A DNA stretch of 34,432 bases from an uncultured Porphyromonadaceae bacterium (GTDB lineage Bacteria; Bacteroidota; Bacteroidia; Bacteroidales; Muribaculaceae). The translations under genes and the position numbers were made by a program. The stretch spans positions 1 through 34,432 of the forward strand of contig UQKE01000019.1 in NCBI GenBank assembly GCA_900541555.1, given 5' to 3'. Below are positions 24,586-32,927 of the stretch, piece by piece. Numbering within the stretch: position 1 is the stretch's first letter; every line of letters begins with the position of its first letter. The notes under the pieces are model-generated. The model was not told the origin of the DNA and ran no database searches. It saw only the letters and a program-made list of their open reading frames with translations.

Positions 24586-25320
24586 TCAGTGTTTTCTTAA
24601 TGCGATGATTTCGGGCAATGCTGCCGCGAAATGTTTCATGTCGGGGTAAACGATGTCGGCGCCGTGGGAATAGAGTTCGTCGGCGGGGATTGGACCGGTG
24701 GTGATCCCGACGGTGAAGCATCCCGACGCGTGTCCGGCTTGGACGCCGAGCGGCGCATTTTCGACAACAATTGTGCTTCCGGCCGGCTCGCCGGCTTTTT
24801 CAAGGCCTTTCAGATAAGGCTCGGGAGACGGTTTCCCGTGAGAAACATCGCGGGCAGTCACACGCATGTCGTCGGCAAACGTCATGGGATAGTCGTCGTT
24901 CAATCGGCGAAGCAACGAGTCTTGCCCCGAACCGGTGACTAATACGCGTTTGATTCCTGCATCGCGCAATATGCGGAGCATGTCGGCAGTTCCGTCGATT
25001 TGGCGGACAGTTCCGAGATCGACGAAGTATTGCGCTTTTTTTGCATATAGGCGTTTGGCTTCTTCGTCGCTCACGTCGCCTTTGCCGTTTCGTTTGGCTA
25101 TCAGTCGGATGATAGCTGCGCCGGTCATGCCTTCATAGAGGAAAAATTCGTTTTCGTCGTAGGTCCAGCCTTCTTCGTCGGAAAGACGCTTCCATGCTTT
25201 GGAATGGTTTGTCATGGAGTCGTAGAGCACGCCATCCATGTCGATTAGTGCTGCCGCTATGGGCGCAGGCGCATTGCCTGTGCGGGCAAGATAGTTTCTG
25301 TATGCTTCAAGTTCAGTCAT
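24586..25320 (-). CDS. HAD-superfamily phosphatase, beta-phosphoglucomutase-like
   Basis: A 244-aa soluble HAD subfamily IA hydrolase. Motif I is DMDGVLYDS with nucleophile Asp27 and general acid/base Asp29. Motif II is the Thr/Ser in VTGSGQ (129-133), motif III Lys163 in GKPSPEPY, and motif IV Glu187-Asn188 in VENAPLGVQAG. A helical cap lies between residues 36 and 105. The GKP-S-PEPY plus motif IV pattern is shared by beta-phosphoglucomutase and small sugar-phosphate phosphatases; the substrate cannot be told. The start overlaps the AsmA stop by 8 nt, so translation is likely coupled. Confidence 0.88.
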   Translation of the reverse strand: MTELEAYRNYLARTGNAPAPIAAALIDMDGVLYDSMTNHSKAWKRLSDEEGWTYDENEFFLYEGMTGAAIIRLIAKRNGKGDVSDEEAKRLYAKKAQYFVDLGTVRQIDGTADMLRILRDAGIKRVLVTGSGQDSLLRRLNDDYPMTFADDMRVTARDVSHGKPSPEPYLKGLEKAGEPAGSTIVVENAPLGVQAGHASGCFTVGITTGPIPADELYSHGADIVYPDMKHFAAALPEIIALRKH

Positions 25321-28300
25321 TGTCGTTGTTTGAATCGGGTCGGGTTGCCGGTTGCTTGCGCAATATGCCGTCCGGATTTTGTTGCTTCCGGCGTTGTTTT
25401 ATCGGCTTTTTTTGTTTTTTGTCGGGAGTCGTAGCACCATCGGAGGGCGTGGCGAGGTCGGCTTTTGTCGTGTCGGGCCGTTCGATGATGCCTTCTTCGA
25501 TGAGCCGCAAACTGTCGGCTGCGCTAAGTCTTTCGTCGGCAGTCATTGTCGTGTCGATGTATCTGCGCGGTTTTCGTTTTCCGTGTAGCGAACGGTCGTT
25601 GCGCAGTCCGGCATCGGCGCCGCGGCGGAATATCTCGTCCATTTGCTTGAACAAGTTCACTTTGGTGGTGTCGGCGATAAGCGTGGAGCGGGCAACCTCG
25701 TCTTCTTTCACTTTCGCTTTGCCCAATCGGAATTTCATTTCGTCTTTCAGCAGGTTTCCGCTTAGGTTTATTCCGAATTTGAAGAAGATCGGCGAGTCGA
25801 GCACGGAAATGTGGTATTGGTAATTGGTTTCAAAGTCGTTCCATCCGGTCACGCCGAGTTTGTAGCGGTCCATTTTGAGGATAAATGGATACACGTCGAG
25901 TTGCGAATCGTAGACGGCGGCTTGCACGGCAAGGCTGTCGATCAAGTTGCGTTCTTTGTTTTTGAACCGTAGCAATTTCGCTATTTGGCGGAATGTTTCG
26001 GAATCGAGAAGCACAAGATTTTTCCCGTCGATGTCGAGCACGGCATTTGTGGTCGGAAGCATGACGTTCATGAGCGAGTCGATTTTTGTCGTTGCAGCAA
26101 GTCGGGCATTGATCACGCCATCTACACCTTTCAGCATGGGCATGATTGTGTCGATGCCCGGCATCAATTTCATGAACCGCCCGACGTTTATGTCGCGCAA
26201 GTCGAGATACAGTCCCATGCCGATGTCGTTTCTGTCGGCCGACGCATATACGAGGTCGAGTTTTAAGTTTCCGTCAGCGCTTTTTCCCGACAAGTCCCGA
26301 AGATTGAGCACCCCATTGTTCATTTTGATGGAGGAATGCAAATCCGAGAGTTTGAAGTCGGTATAATATGCATTTTTGTTTAGCAAGTTCACATCAAGCA
26401 CGATGTTCTTAGGGATCAGAATTGCGTATCTGGTTGTGTCTGTTTCGTCTGACGATTGCTCGACCATATCTTCGACTTGGTTTTCATTTTCTGCCGTGTT
26501 GAAAGAGAAAGAAGATTTGTCGCTGCTGTTGGCAAACCGGTTGCCGCGATAGATCGCAGCCATAATTTGGTTGGCGTCGAGCGTGTCGGAAAAAGCATAG
26601 AGAACCAACGTCAGGGGTTTCCGCTTCGAACCGAGCATGGCATCGCTGATATTGTTGACTTCACCTTTCAGATTCAAATCGCTTTTGCCTGTGCGGAATG
26701 TGAGACTGTGGAGGTCGAATTTTTTTGTGGAGAACGACATGTCCAAGTCTTTCAATTCGTTACGGAGCGGGAAGTAGGGCGTGAACAGTCGTCCTTGTTC
26801 CGCTTTGATGGAGCCTCTCATGTCCCATTGGCGGAATAGCCGTTGGAGTTCGTTGTCGACGGAAAGGTCGATAAATTCGTCGGATGATGTGATTTCGTTT
26901 GCGGCTATATTTGTGTGGTATCGGCGGAGATAGCGGGCTACCACACTGTCGCGCGGCAATTCGGGATGGCGTTTGCATATGGAATCGATTCGAGCCATGA
27001 TGCGCCGGCGTTGCCGTTGCGGCTTGATGTTGGCCGACAATTTGATGTCGCCGTTGCGGAGGCTCAGGAACGTCATAGGGTCGGAATAGCTGATTCTTTT
27101 GGCGTCGATGCCGAAAGTCAAGAGCGGAAGCCGTCCGCTTTTTCCGAATCGGCGAATCGAAGCATCCGTTTGGATGCCGTTGAGGCGGATGCGGGAAGAA
27201 TCGAGCAGGCTGAACATGGCGAGCTTGTCGAGGCTGATGCGTGCGCCGATGGGCGTGAGCTGCGTCGAATCGAGAAGCGACTCCATGTCGCCGACGCTGC
27301 CGATGCCGGCTTTAAAGCCATTGGCCGCCAAGCGCAGCCCGGGTTGCGCCAAAATGACGGAATCCATGCTTACAGATGCCATCAGCACGTTTTTTATCTG
27401 GTTGTCGGGACCATTGAATTCATTGTCGGTGCCGAAGCGGATGGCGCTGCTGCGAGCGAAGAATAGCAGCGAGTCGGACGGGACTGTGTAGCGAATGTTG
27501 CGCATTTTTACGATTCCGTTCACTTTCATTCGCTGGAACGTATTGACCGACAAGTCGCTCAGCGCGAATTTCAAATCTGTGCCCATTTCCATTTCTCCTG
27601 CAAGGCGGAATGGAAATTCTTGCGGGAGCAATCGCAATACAGTCGCGAGATCGACATTCCCTGTTATTTTGGCATTGATGTTGGGGTCGTTCAATAAATG
27701 ATCGGCCGTCCCCGATACATTGAGGTGAATGCCGAATCCGTCGAGCAGGATTTTGCGGATGCTCAAAGTGCTTTGATTGGGCATCAATCCGTTGAAATCG
27801 AGGTTGGCGGCAATTCCGAACTCGTTGATGCGGGTGCCTTTCTTTTGGTTTGCAACATAGCAATCCGGAATCGTCAGCTCGGCTTTGAATGTCGGATAGT
27901 AGCGGCCTGTCAATTTATACGGGGCAGCAAGCGTGAATTTTGCCGAAGCGCTGAAATTCGTTTTGAAGGCATCCAATCCGTAGCGGTAATTTGCAGGAAC
28001 ATGGCGAAATACTTTGTCGAATACGATAGGACCTACGGCAATGTTGAGCGAATTGACAGCCAAAACGGAATCGAACCGCATGTCGGTGTCGAGGGTCACA
28101 GGAATATCGGCAACGTTCAAGTTGAGATTTCGGACAACGCAATGCGTCGGATCTTTGATATCCCATAGCGCTGCGCCTTTTATGTAAATGGGGATCGATT
28201 GATTGATTTGCCGGGCCGGCGATTTGAAGTGCACATCGCCGTCGAAAAGAAACGAATAAAAGCGATCGGTTTCATAGTCGAGGCTTATCGTTTTGGTGTC

Positions 28301-28933
28301 GATGCGCGCATAGGTGCTGTCGCGCATGTCGGTATATGTGATTCCGCGATTGTTGGTGATTTGGAATTTGTTGACGACAAGCGAATTGATGATGAATGGG
28401 CTTGGTCCTTCTTCTTTTTCTTCGCTTGGTGGGAAGATGTCGAGATTGCTAAGGCTGTCGCTCGCGATGACAACATTGATTCTCGGCTCGTCGATGAGGA
28501 TGTTGCGAATATTGAATTTCATCAGCGGAATTTCCGTGATGTTGAACGAAGCATGCACCTTGCCAACCGAAAGCAACGAATCGCTTCCGGCGGGCAAAGA
28601 GCCTTTGTAGCCATTGAGCGCTTTCGATTTGACATCTACTTTATGCAAATCGATCACCATGTAGGGAAAAGTTTTCCAAATCGTCAGTTCCGCTCGCCCG
28701 ATGCTGACTTCTGCATTTAAATAGTCATTGGCAACGGATTCTACGATTGGAGTCAACCGTGGGGGCGTGAGAATCCACACTATCAGGCAAAGGACAACGA
28801 CAACAAGCGAGATGAAAGAACCGATGGTCCATGCAACGGTTTTCAACGTTCGGCGCAGCCATTTTGGCATTCTTTTTTTATCAGAATCCGTACTTTTGTT
28901 TGGTTGCTCGATTTCTTTTTTCTCTTGTTCCAT
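25313..28933 (-). CDS. AsmA-family large envelope protein
   Basis: A 1206-aa protein. One N-terminal membrane segment (about 33-52, ISLVVVVLCLIVWIL) is followed by the AsmA N-terminal pattern PPRLTPIVESVANDYLNAEV with TIWKTFPYMVIDLHKVDV. The rest is a long run of repeated beta-strand units, and the C-terminal AsmA-like region (about 900-1110) contains LRDLSGKSADGNLKLDL and LDLRDINVGRFM. AsmA-like proteins are thought to form long hydrophobic grooves bridging inner and outer membranes, acting in phospholipid transport. After residue about 1120 the chain becomes basic and Pro/Lys-rich and is probably disordered. A hairpin separates it from the GH20 gene upstream; the HAD gene overlaps its stop. 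Confidence 0.87.
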   Translation of the reverse strand: MEQEKKEIEQPNKSTDSDKKRMPKWLRRTLKTVAWTIGSFISLVVVVLCLIVWILTPPRLTPIVESVANDYLNAEVSIGRAELTIWKTFPYMVIDLHKVDVKSKALNGYKGSLPAGSDSLLSVGKVHASFNITEIPLMKFNIRNILIDEPRINVVIASDSLSNLDIFPPSEEKEEGPSPFIINSLVVNKFQITNNRGITYTDMRDSTYARIDTKTISLDYETDRFYSFLFDGDVHFKSPARQINQSIPIYIKGAALWDIKDPTHCVVRNLNLNVADIPVTLDTDMRFDSVLAVNSLNIAVGPIVFDKVFRHVPANYRYGLDAFKTNFSASAKFTLAAPYKLTGRYYPTFKAELTIPDCYVANQKKGTRINEFGIAANLDFNGLMPNQSTLSIRKILLDGFGIHLNVSGTADHLLNDPNINAKITGNVDLATVLRLLPQEFPFRLAGEMEMGTDLKFALSDLSVNTFQRMKVNGIVKMRNIRYTVPSDSLLFFARSSAIRFGTDNEFNGPDNQIKNVLMASVSMDSVILAQPGLRLAANGFKAGIGSVGDMESLLDSTQLTPIGARISLDKLAMFSLLDSSRIRLNGIQTDASIRRFGKSGRLPLLTFGIDAKRISYSDPMTFLSLRNGDIKLSANIKPQRQRRRIMARIDSICKRHPELPRDSVVARYLRRYHTNIAANEITSSDEFIDLSVDNELQRLFRQWDMRGSIKAEQGRLFTPYFPLRNELKDLDMSFSTKKFDLHSLTFRTGKSDLNLKGEVNNISDAMLGSKRKPLTLVLYAFSDTLDANQIMAAIYRGNRFANSSDKSSFSFNTAENENQVEDMVEQSSDETDTTRYAILIPKNIVLDVNLLNKNAYYTDFKLSDLHSSIKMNNGVLNLRDLSGKSADGNLKLDLVYASADRNDIGMGLYLDLRDINVGRFMKLMPGIDTIMPMLKGVDGVINARLAATTKIDSLMNVMLPTTNAVLDIDGKNLVLLDSETFRQIAKLLRFKNKERNLIDSLAVQAAVYDSQLDVYPFILKMDRYKLGVTGWNDFETNYQYHISVLDSPIFFKFGINLSGNLLKDEMKFRLGKAKVKEDEVARSTLIADTTKVNLFKQMDEIFRRGADAGLRNDRSLHGKRKPRRYIDTTMTADERLSAADSLRLIEEGIIERPDTTKADLATPSDGATTPDKKQKKPIKQRRKQQNPDGILRKQPATRPDSNNDND

Positions 28934-28948
28934 TGTCTTGCCCGATTA

Positions 28949-28974
28949 AACCGTTTGCCATGTGGCAAACGGTT
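28949..28974 (-). terminator. Hairpin after the GH20 gene
   Basis: An 11-bp perfect stem (28949-28959 AACCGTTTGCC with 28964-28974) with a 4-nt loop lies 15 nt past the GH20 stop on the minus strand. Its trailing bases are TTTAATC, so the T run is weak; it may attenuate rather than stop transcription into the AsmA gene. Confidence 0.6.
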
Positions 28975-28988
28975 GGTTCATTAAAAAG

Positions 28989-31475
28989 TTATCGATCGAG
29001 CCGTGTTGTTTTGCTCTCTTTTCCGAGGTAGAACATTTTGGCTTTCACTACTTTCCCGGTGGCTTTTACCGGTTCTGTCCACAACGTCGACTGTGCCGTT
29101 GGTTCCGACCCGTCGGTGGTGTATCGAATTTCGGCATTGTCGTATTGCTTGTTCATGAACAACATGCCGTTTTCTTCTTTGATGCCCGGCATTCCGATAT
29201 GGAAGTTGATGCCTTCGCGTTCGAGGGCCGGCAATTCATAGTTGCCGATGTGGCGGTTGTATGCGGCTTTTGTTTGCCCCGGCAGCAAATCGGCATTCCA
29301 ACCGCGTTCAGCCAACCCGAATATTTTGGGGAATACGTAGTATTCGACCATGTCGAAATTGCGGATGGTTTCAGCAAAGAGATGAGCTTGCACCCCGACA
29401 ATGCGCTTTTTTGCTTCCGGAAGGAGTTCAATTTTCTTTGCGGCTGTGACTTTGGGATCGAGCGGGCTTCCTGTGACAGTGGTCCATGTCGATTTGTAGA
29501 TGTCGAACGGACGCGCATCCCAAGTGCGGAATTCGTCGACGTAGCCGCCCCATGTGAGTCCCGGTTCGTCGGGATGGGGATTGTATGCCATGTCGATATA
29601 AAAATTGGTCACATTGCTTAGAATAACGTTGTATCCATCGTTGGCAATGGAGTAGGGAATTGTGTCTCTGCGCGATTCGGGCACGGTGCTCCAACAATTG
29701 ATTCCGGCAAACAAGGGGCGGAGCTTTTTGTCGGTGGCTTCGCTGTGGTTCATGGCTGCTTCTTGCCATCCTCCCATGCGGTATCCTTTTTCTGCAACGA
29801 TGTCCGCGATGCGGCAAATGAAGTATTCTTCGACGTCGTGGGTTGTTTTCATGCCTTTTTCGGCCATCATTTTTTGAACAGCCGGCGATTCCGCCCATGG
29901 ATTTCTTGGCACTTCGTCGCCTCCGACGTGGATGTAGGGAAGCGTGACGCCTGCTTCGCGATACATCAGAATGATTTCGTCAATGACTTTTTCCATGAAA
30001 CGATAAGTGCCTTCCAATGCCGGATTGAGCACATTGTCGTGGTAGCCTTGCGCCGAAGTGTATTTTGAAGTGTCGTCGGGATCCCAGAGACGGTATTGTT
30101 CGGCAGCTTCCGGATTGGTGTCTATCAAGCGGTTGTAGCGCACTTTCATCGACATGATGGCAGCACGGGCATGCCCCGGAGATTCGATTTCGGGGATGAT
30201 TTCTACGCCGCGGGCGTAAGCATAGCGAAGCAAGTCGATGAAGTCTTCGCGTGTAAGGTATCCATTGGACGTGGTTGTCGGATCGTTTGGATTTCCATTT
30301 CCAGCGTAGAGTTGGCAGAGGTATTCGTCTTCAGTTTCTGTCATTCCCCTGCGTCCGCCCACTTCGGTCAGTTCCGGAAGTCCCGGGATTTCAATGCGCC
30401 ATGCTTCGTCGTCGGTGATGTGGAAATGCAATTTGTTTAATTTTAATGTGGCCAATTTGTCGATGAGGCGTTTCACATCGTCGGGCTTTGAATAGTTGCG
30501 CACGATGTCGAGCATCATGCCTCGGTGGTTGAGGTCGGGCCAATCGCATATTTCAGCATTGGGAATAACGGAGTTGCCGGCGTTTTGCTCTACGAGTTTC
30601 GCAAGCGTTTTGATGCCGTTCATTACAGCGTCGGGCGAAATGCCCCGAATGTCGATGCGCCCGTCGTTGAGCGTCATTTCATAGTATTCGGGATTGGAAG
30701 CGGCTGCTTGGTTTTTGGCTTCGGCAGAGCTAATGAGCTCTAAATATACTTCGACTGTATTGGCGGCGTTGGCTTCGGGACGCAGCTTTTCAGCGGCATA
30801 GCGGCTTTCCCGTTCGAGGTTGCCGCCGATTGTGTAGACAATCATGGCTGCCGCGAGATTTGTGCCTTTGCCGTCGGGAGCTGCCGTCACTTGCTTCGGA
30901 GCCGGCAGGATGTCGAAAAAGTTTTGTTGCGAAGGCGAATCGGCGGGATTCACTTCTGCATTGCGTTCGAACACGCGTTCTGCCGTGGGATAGCCGGCAA
31001 CGACGGGGAAAGTGCCCCATTCTATTGGATGGCGGACAATGTCCAACGGACGTGCAATCGAATCGGACAAGAATGCGAAATGCCCTCCGTCGGGCGCATA
31101 GCTGATCGATTTGAGCGAACCTTTTTCGGCATATTTTATTTCTTTGGTGGCACCGGGGGCCAGTTTGAAACCTTTTTTAGGCGTGATTTTATAGTACCCG
31201 GGCATGACTTCTGAAAATTCGACAGGGCAATCCTTGTCGACTATCAATGTGCGAGGAAATGAATTATAATAGATTTTCCAATCGTCGGATAGTGTTTTCT
31301 TGCTGATGTTTTTCAGCGTAAAGACGCAATGATATTTGTATTGCTTGCTGTCGTTTCCGATTAATTCCCACGACATGCTCACAGGGCTTGTTTGCGACTC
31401 TGCGGCGGTAGATGGTGTATGGGAAAAAGCCGTCATAAGAATGGTTAATGCTGATAGTAAACAGAATTTTTTCAT
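28989..31475 (-). CDS. Beta-N-acetylhexosaminidase, GH20
   Basis: An 828-aa exported enzyme with a signal peptide (MKKFCLLSALTILMTAFSHT). Domains in order: a chitobiase-type carbohydrate-binding domain (about 30-165), the GH20b domain (about 185-310), the GH20 TIM barrel (about 313-700), and a chitobiase C-terminal Ig-like domain (about 770-828, YTTDGSEPTAQSTLW). The catalytic pair is Asp520-Glu521 in IHVGGDEVP; HFHITDDEAWRIEIPGLPEL and IIPEIESPGHARAAI are the other sugar-binding blocks. The family cleaves terminal GlcNAc or GalNAc with help of the substrate acetamido group. No glycan-import genes are adjacent, so the substrate (host glycan, chitin or peptidoglycan sugars) is open. It starts 9 nt after the phosphatase gene. 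Confidence 0.95.
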   Translation of the reverse strand: MKKFCLLSALTILMTAFSHTPSTAAESQTSPVSMSWELIGNDSKQYKYHCVFTLKNISKKTLSDDWKIYYNSFPRTLIVDKDCPVEFSEVMPGYYKITPKKGFKLAPGATKEIKYAEKGSLKSISYAPDGGHFAFLSDSIARPLDIVRHPIEWGTFPVVAGYPTAERVFERNAEVNPADSPSQQNFFDILPAPKQVTAAPDGKGTNLAAAMIVYTIGGNLERESRYAAEKLRPEANAANTVEVYLELISSAEAKNQAAASNPEYYEMTLNDGRIDIRGISPDAVMNGIKTLAKLVEQNAGNSVIPNAEICDWPDLNHRGMMLDIVRNYSKPDDVKRLIDKLATLKLNKLHFHITDDEAWRIEIPGLPELTEVGGRRGMTETEDEYLCQLYAGNGNPNDPTTTSNGYLTREDFIDLLRYAYARGVEIIPEIESPGHARAAIMSMKVRYNRLIDTNPEAAEQYRLWDPDDTSKYTSAQGYHDNVLNPALEGTYRFMEKVIDEIILMYREAGVTLPYIHVGGDEVPRNPWAESPAVQKMMAEKGMKTTHDVEEYFICRIADIVAEKGYRMGGWQEAAMNHSEATDKKLRPLFAGINCWSTVPESRRDTIPYSIANDGYNVILSNVTNFYIDMAYNPHPDEPGLTWGGYVDEFRTWDARPFDIYKSTWTTVTGSPLDPKVTAAKKIELLPEAKKRIVGVQAHLFAETIRNFDMVEYYVFPKIFGLAERGWNADLLPGQTKAAYNRHIGNYELPALEREGINFHIGMPGIKEENGMLFMNKQYDNAEIRYTTDGSEPTAQSTLWTEPVKATGKVVKAKMFYLGKESKTTRLDR

Positions 31476-31484
31476 ACGGTGGTT

Positions 31485-31976
31485 TTATTTGTCAAGTTTT
31501 ATAATTTCATTGATTATGCCTTCGCAAGCGTCTTCCAACAGATTCAGCACGTTTTCGAATCCTTCTGCGCCGCCGTAGTATGGATCGGGGACGCAATCGT
31601 GGGTCGTGTAGTGACGGAAAAACGAAGCGATGCGCACGACTTTTGCTTCTTCTTCGAGCGTTCCCGCCATGTCGCGCAGGCAGTCGTAGTTGCTATCGTC
31701 CATGGCCGCAATCATGTCGAATCGTTCGAAATCGGACGATGAGACAGGGCGGCTGCGATGTGTCAGTTCCAAGCCTCTACGGCGTGCATGCACGCGCATT
31801 CGACGATCGGGCAGGTCGCCGGCATGGTAGCCGGATAGCCCTGCGGAGTCGATTTCGACGCGTTCTGCCAATCCTTGTTCTTCCACGAGTCGGCGCATGA
31901 TGCCTTCTGCCGCCGGCGAGCGGCAAATATTGCCAAGGCAAACAAACAGTATTTTGTATTTTTCGTCTTTGCTCAT
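31485..31976 (-). CDS. Low-molecular-weight protein tyrosine phosphatase
   Basis: A 163-aa cytoplasmic phosphatase. The phosphate loop C-x5-R-S is FVCLGNICRSPAAEG with nucleophile Cys13 and Arg19, and the general-acid loop is VPDPYYGGAEGFENVL near the C terminus. In bacteria these enzymes commonly dephosphorylate tyrosine kinases of capsule synthesis or arginine-phosphorylated proteins; no kinase gene is in the window. It is first of a minus-strand pair with the GH20 gene. Its -7 promoter box ends only 11 nt before the ATG, so the mRNA may have almost no leader. Confidence 0.93.
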   Translation of the reverse strand: MSKDEKYKILFVCLGNICRSPAAEGIMRRLVEEQGLAERVEIDSAGLSGYHAGDLPDRRMRVHARRRGLELTHRSRPVSSSDFERFDMIAAMDDSNYDCLRDMAGTLEEEAKVVRIASFFRHYTTHDCVPDPYYGGAEGFENVLNLLEDACEGIINEIIKLDK

Positions 31977-31987
31977 AATGCTTCTTG

Positions 31988-31995
31988 CAAACTTA
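31988..31995 (-). promoter_or_regulatory. -7 promoter element of the tyrosine phosphatase gene
   Basis: On the minus strand TAAGTTTG matches TAnnTTTG exactly. At the -33 distance there is TTCG (32016-32019), one base off TTTG. The box lies 11 nt from the ATG at 31976, predicting a leader of only about 5 nt. Confidence 0.6.
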
Positions 31996-32063
31996 CGAAA
32001 AAACTCTGAAATAGACGAATGAAGAATGTGGAAAGGATTTGCAGTTTTTGGCTGGCAAATGAG

Positions 32064-32093
32064 TTGGTTTTGGCAAAAATGGTGTTAATTTTG
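32064..32093 (+). promoter_or_regulatory. Promoter of the MmcQ/YjbR gene
   Basis: TTG (32064-32066), 19 nt, then TAATTTTG (32086-32093), an exact -7 match. It predicts transcription from about 32100, 18 nt before the ATG at 32118, which supports that start over the longer open frame to 32019. Confidence 0.68.
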
Positions 32094-32117
32094 AGAATTA
32101 ATGTCGAATATTGCAAT

Positions 32118-32492
32118 ATGAATATTGAGGATTTTAGGGAATATTGCCTTTCATTCAAGGGAACAAATGAAAAAATGCCTTTTGAGAAAGCATCTTCAGC
32201 CTACGACCGGAATTTGCTTGTGTTTAGTGTGTTCGACAAATGGTTTTGCTTCGTGAATATTGATGAATTCGATTTTTGTAATCTCAAATGCGATCCGGAG
32301 GAAAGCGAAGAGCTGCGGGAACGCTATGAGGGAGTGCGAGCGGGATATCACATGAACAAACGGTTGTGGATAAGCGTGGATTTCAACCGCGATGTGCCGG
32401 ATGGCAAAATCAAAGAACTTGTCAGAAAGTCGTATGAGGCAGTTGTTGCTACGTTGCCTAAAAAAGAACGCGAAGCATTGGATAAGTTGTGA
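32118..32492 (+). CDS. MmcQ/YjbR-family DNA-binding-like protein
   Basis: A 124-aa protein of the MmcQ/YjbR family (CyaY-like fold). The start is placed at 32118 because MNIEDFREYCLSFKGTNEKM is the normal family N terminus and a promoter lies just upstream; the open frame to 32019 would run through that promoter. Conserved pieces are EKMPFEKAS, KWFCFVNIDEFDFCNLKCDP, the YHMNKRLWISV strand and a C-terminal helix with VRKSYEAVVATLPKKE. The family has been proposed to bind DNA, but its role is not established. It is monocistronic between the divergent phosphatase gene and the convergent tRNA gene. Confidence 0.9.
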   Translation: MNIEDFREYCLSFKGTNEKMPFEKASSAYDRNLLVFSVFDKWFCFVNIDEFDFCNLKCDPEESEELRERYEGVRAGYHMNKRLWISVDFNRDVPDGKIKELVRKSYEAVVATLPKKEREALDKL

Positions 32493-32689
32493 GGCGGCAT
32501 GCGGCGCTCATTGTTTTTGTCATTCTCGCGGTCGCCATGATTTTATTCCTTTTTTCTCAACGCAAAGGTTGAATTTGCGCAACATTTGCACGACATAGGA
32601 CATTTTTGCCCGATATAAGGGTAATTTTATGTAATCCCATGTAATAATCAAAAGGAATGCAAGTTGTTGAAATTTGGATGTTTACGGGT

Positions 32690-32720
32690 AAAACAAGTCC
32701 GGCCGCATTACGCGGCCGGA
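32690..32720 (-). terminator. Rho-independent terminator of tRNA-Gln
   Basis: A 9-bp GC-rich stem (32698-32706 TCCGGCCGC with 32712-32720) with a 5-nt loop lies 10 nt beyond the tRNA 3' end and is followed on the minus strand by CTTGTTTT. Confidence 0.8.
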
Positions 32721-32730
32721 AGCAAACCCG

Positions 32731-32801
32731 TTGTCCAGGAAGGACTCGAACCCTCACAGGCGGAACCAGAATCCGAAGTGCTACCATTACACCACTGGAC
32801 A
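32731..32801 (-). tRNA. tRNA-Gln (anticodon CTG)
   Basis: The minus strand folds as a 71-nt tRNA. The 7-bp acceptor stem is TGTCCAG with CTGGACA, with discriminator A. The D arm is GTG-TAATGGTAG-CAC. The anticodon loop TTCTGGT is closed by TCGGA/TCCGC (the outermost pair is a U-C mismatch). The T arm is GAGGG-TTCGAGT-CCTTC. The anticodon is CTG, reading CAG glutamine codons. CCA is not encoded (CGG follows), as usual where CCA is added enzymatically. It has its own promoter and terminator and is transcribed alone. Confidence 0.93.
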
Positions 32802-32820
32802 AGTCTTGTTTTTTCTTTTG

Positions 32821-32851
32821 CAAATGTAGCGGTAAATTTTTAAACGGCAAA
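32821..32851 (-). promoter_or_regulatory. Promoter of tRNA-Gln
   Basis: On the minus strand TTTG (32848-32851), a 19-nt spacer and TACATTTG (32821-32828) match the Bacteroidota -33/-7 consensus fully. The -7 box ends 19 nt before the mature tRNA 5' end. Confidence 0.8.
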
Positions 32852-32866
32852 CAAAGCTTGGCAAAA

Positions 32867-32910
32867 TTATAAAAAAGAAAATGCAACCCGAACAGGCTGC
32901 ATTTTCTTTT
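32867..32910 (-). terminator. Rho-independent terminator of the YczE-TPR gene
   Basis: A perfect 13-bp stem (32873-32885 with 32898-32910, AAAAGAAAATGCA and its complement) and 12-nt loop lie 17 nt past the stop at 32928. The A/T-rich base of the stem runs into TTTTTTATAATTTT on the minus strand. Confidence 0.78.
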
Positions 32911-32927
32911 ATAGTGTGACAATTCTG

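Noticed and set aside
32019..32117. Longer N terminus for the MmcQ/YjbR protein
   Set aside because: The extension contains the promoter at 32064-32093 and does not resemble the family N terminus, which begins at 32118.
32557..32922. 121-aa minus-strand open frame
   Set aside because: It spans the tRNA-Gln gene, its promoter and its terminator, and continues into the terminator of the next gene.
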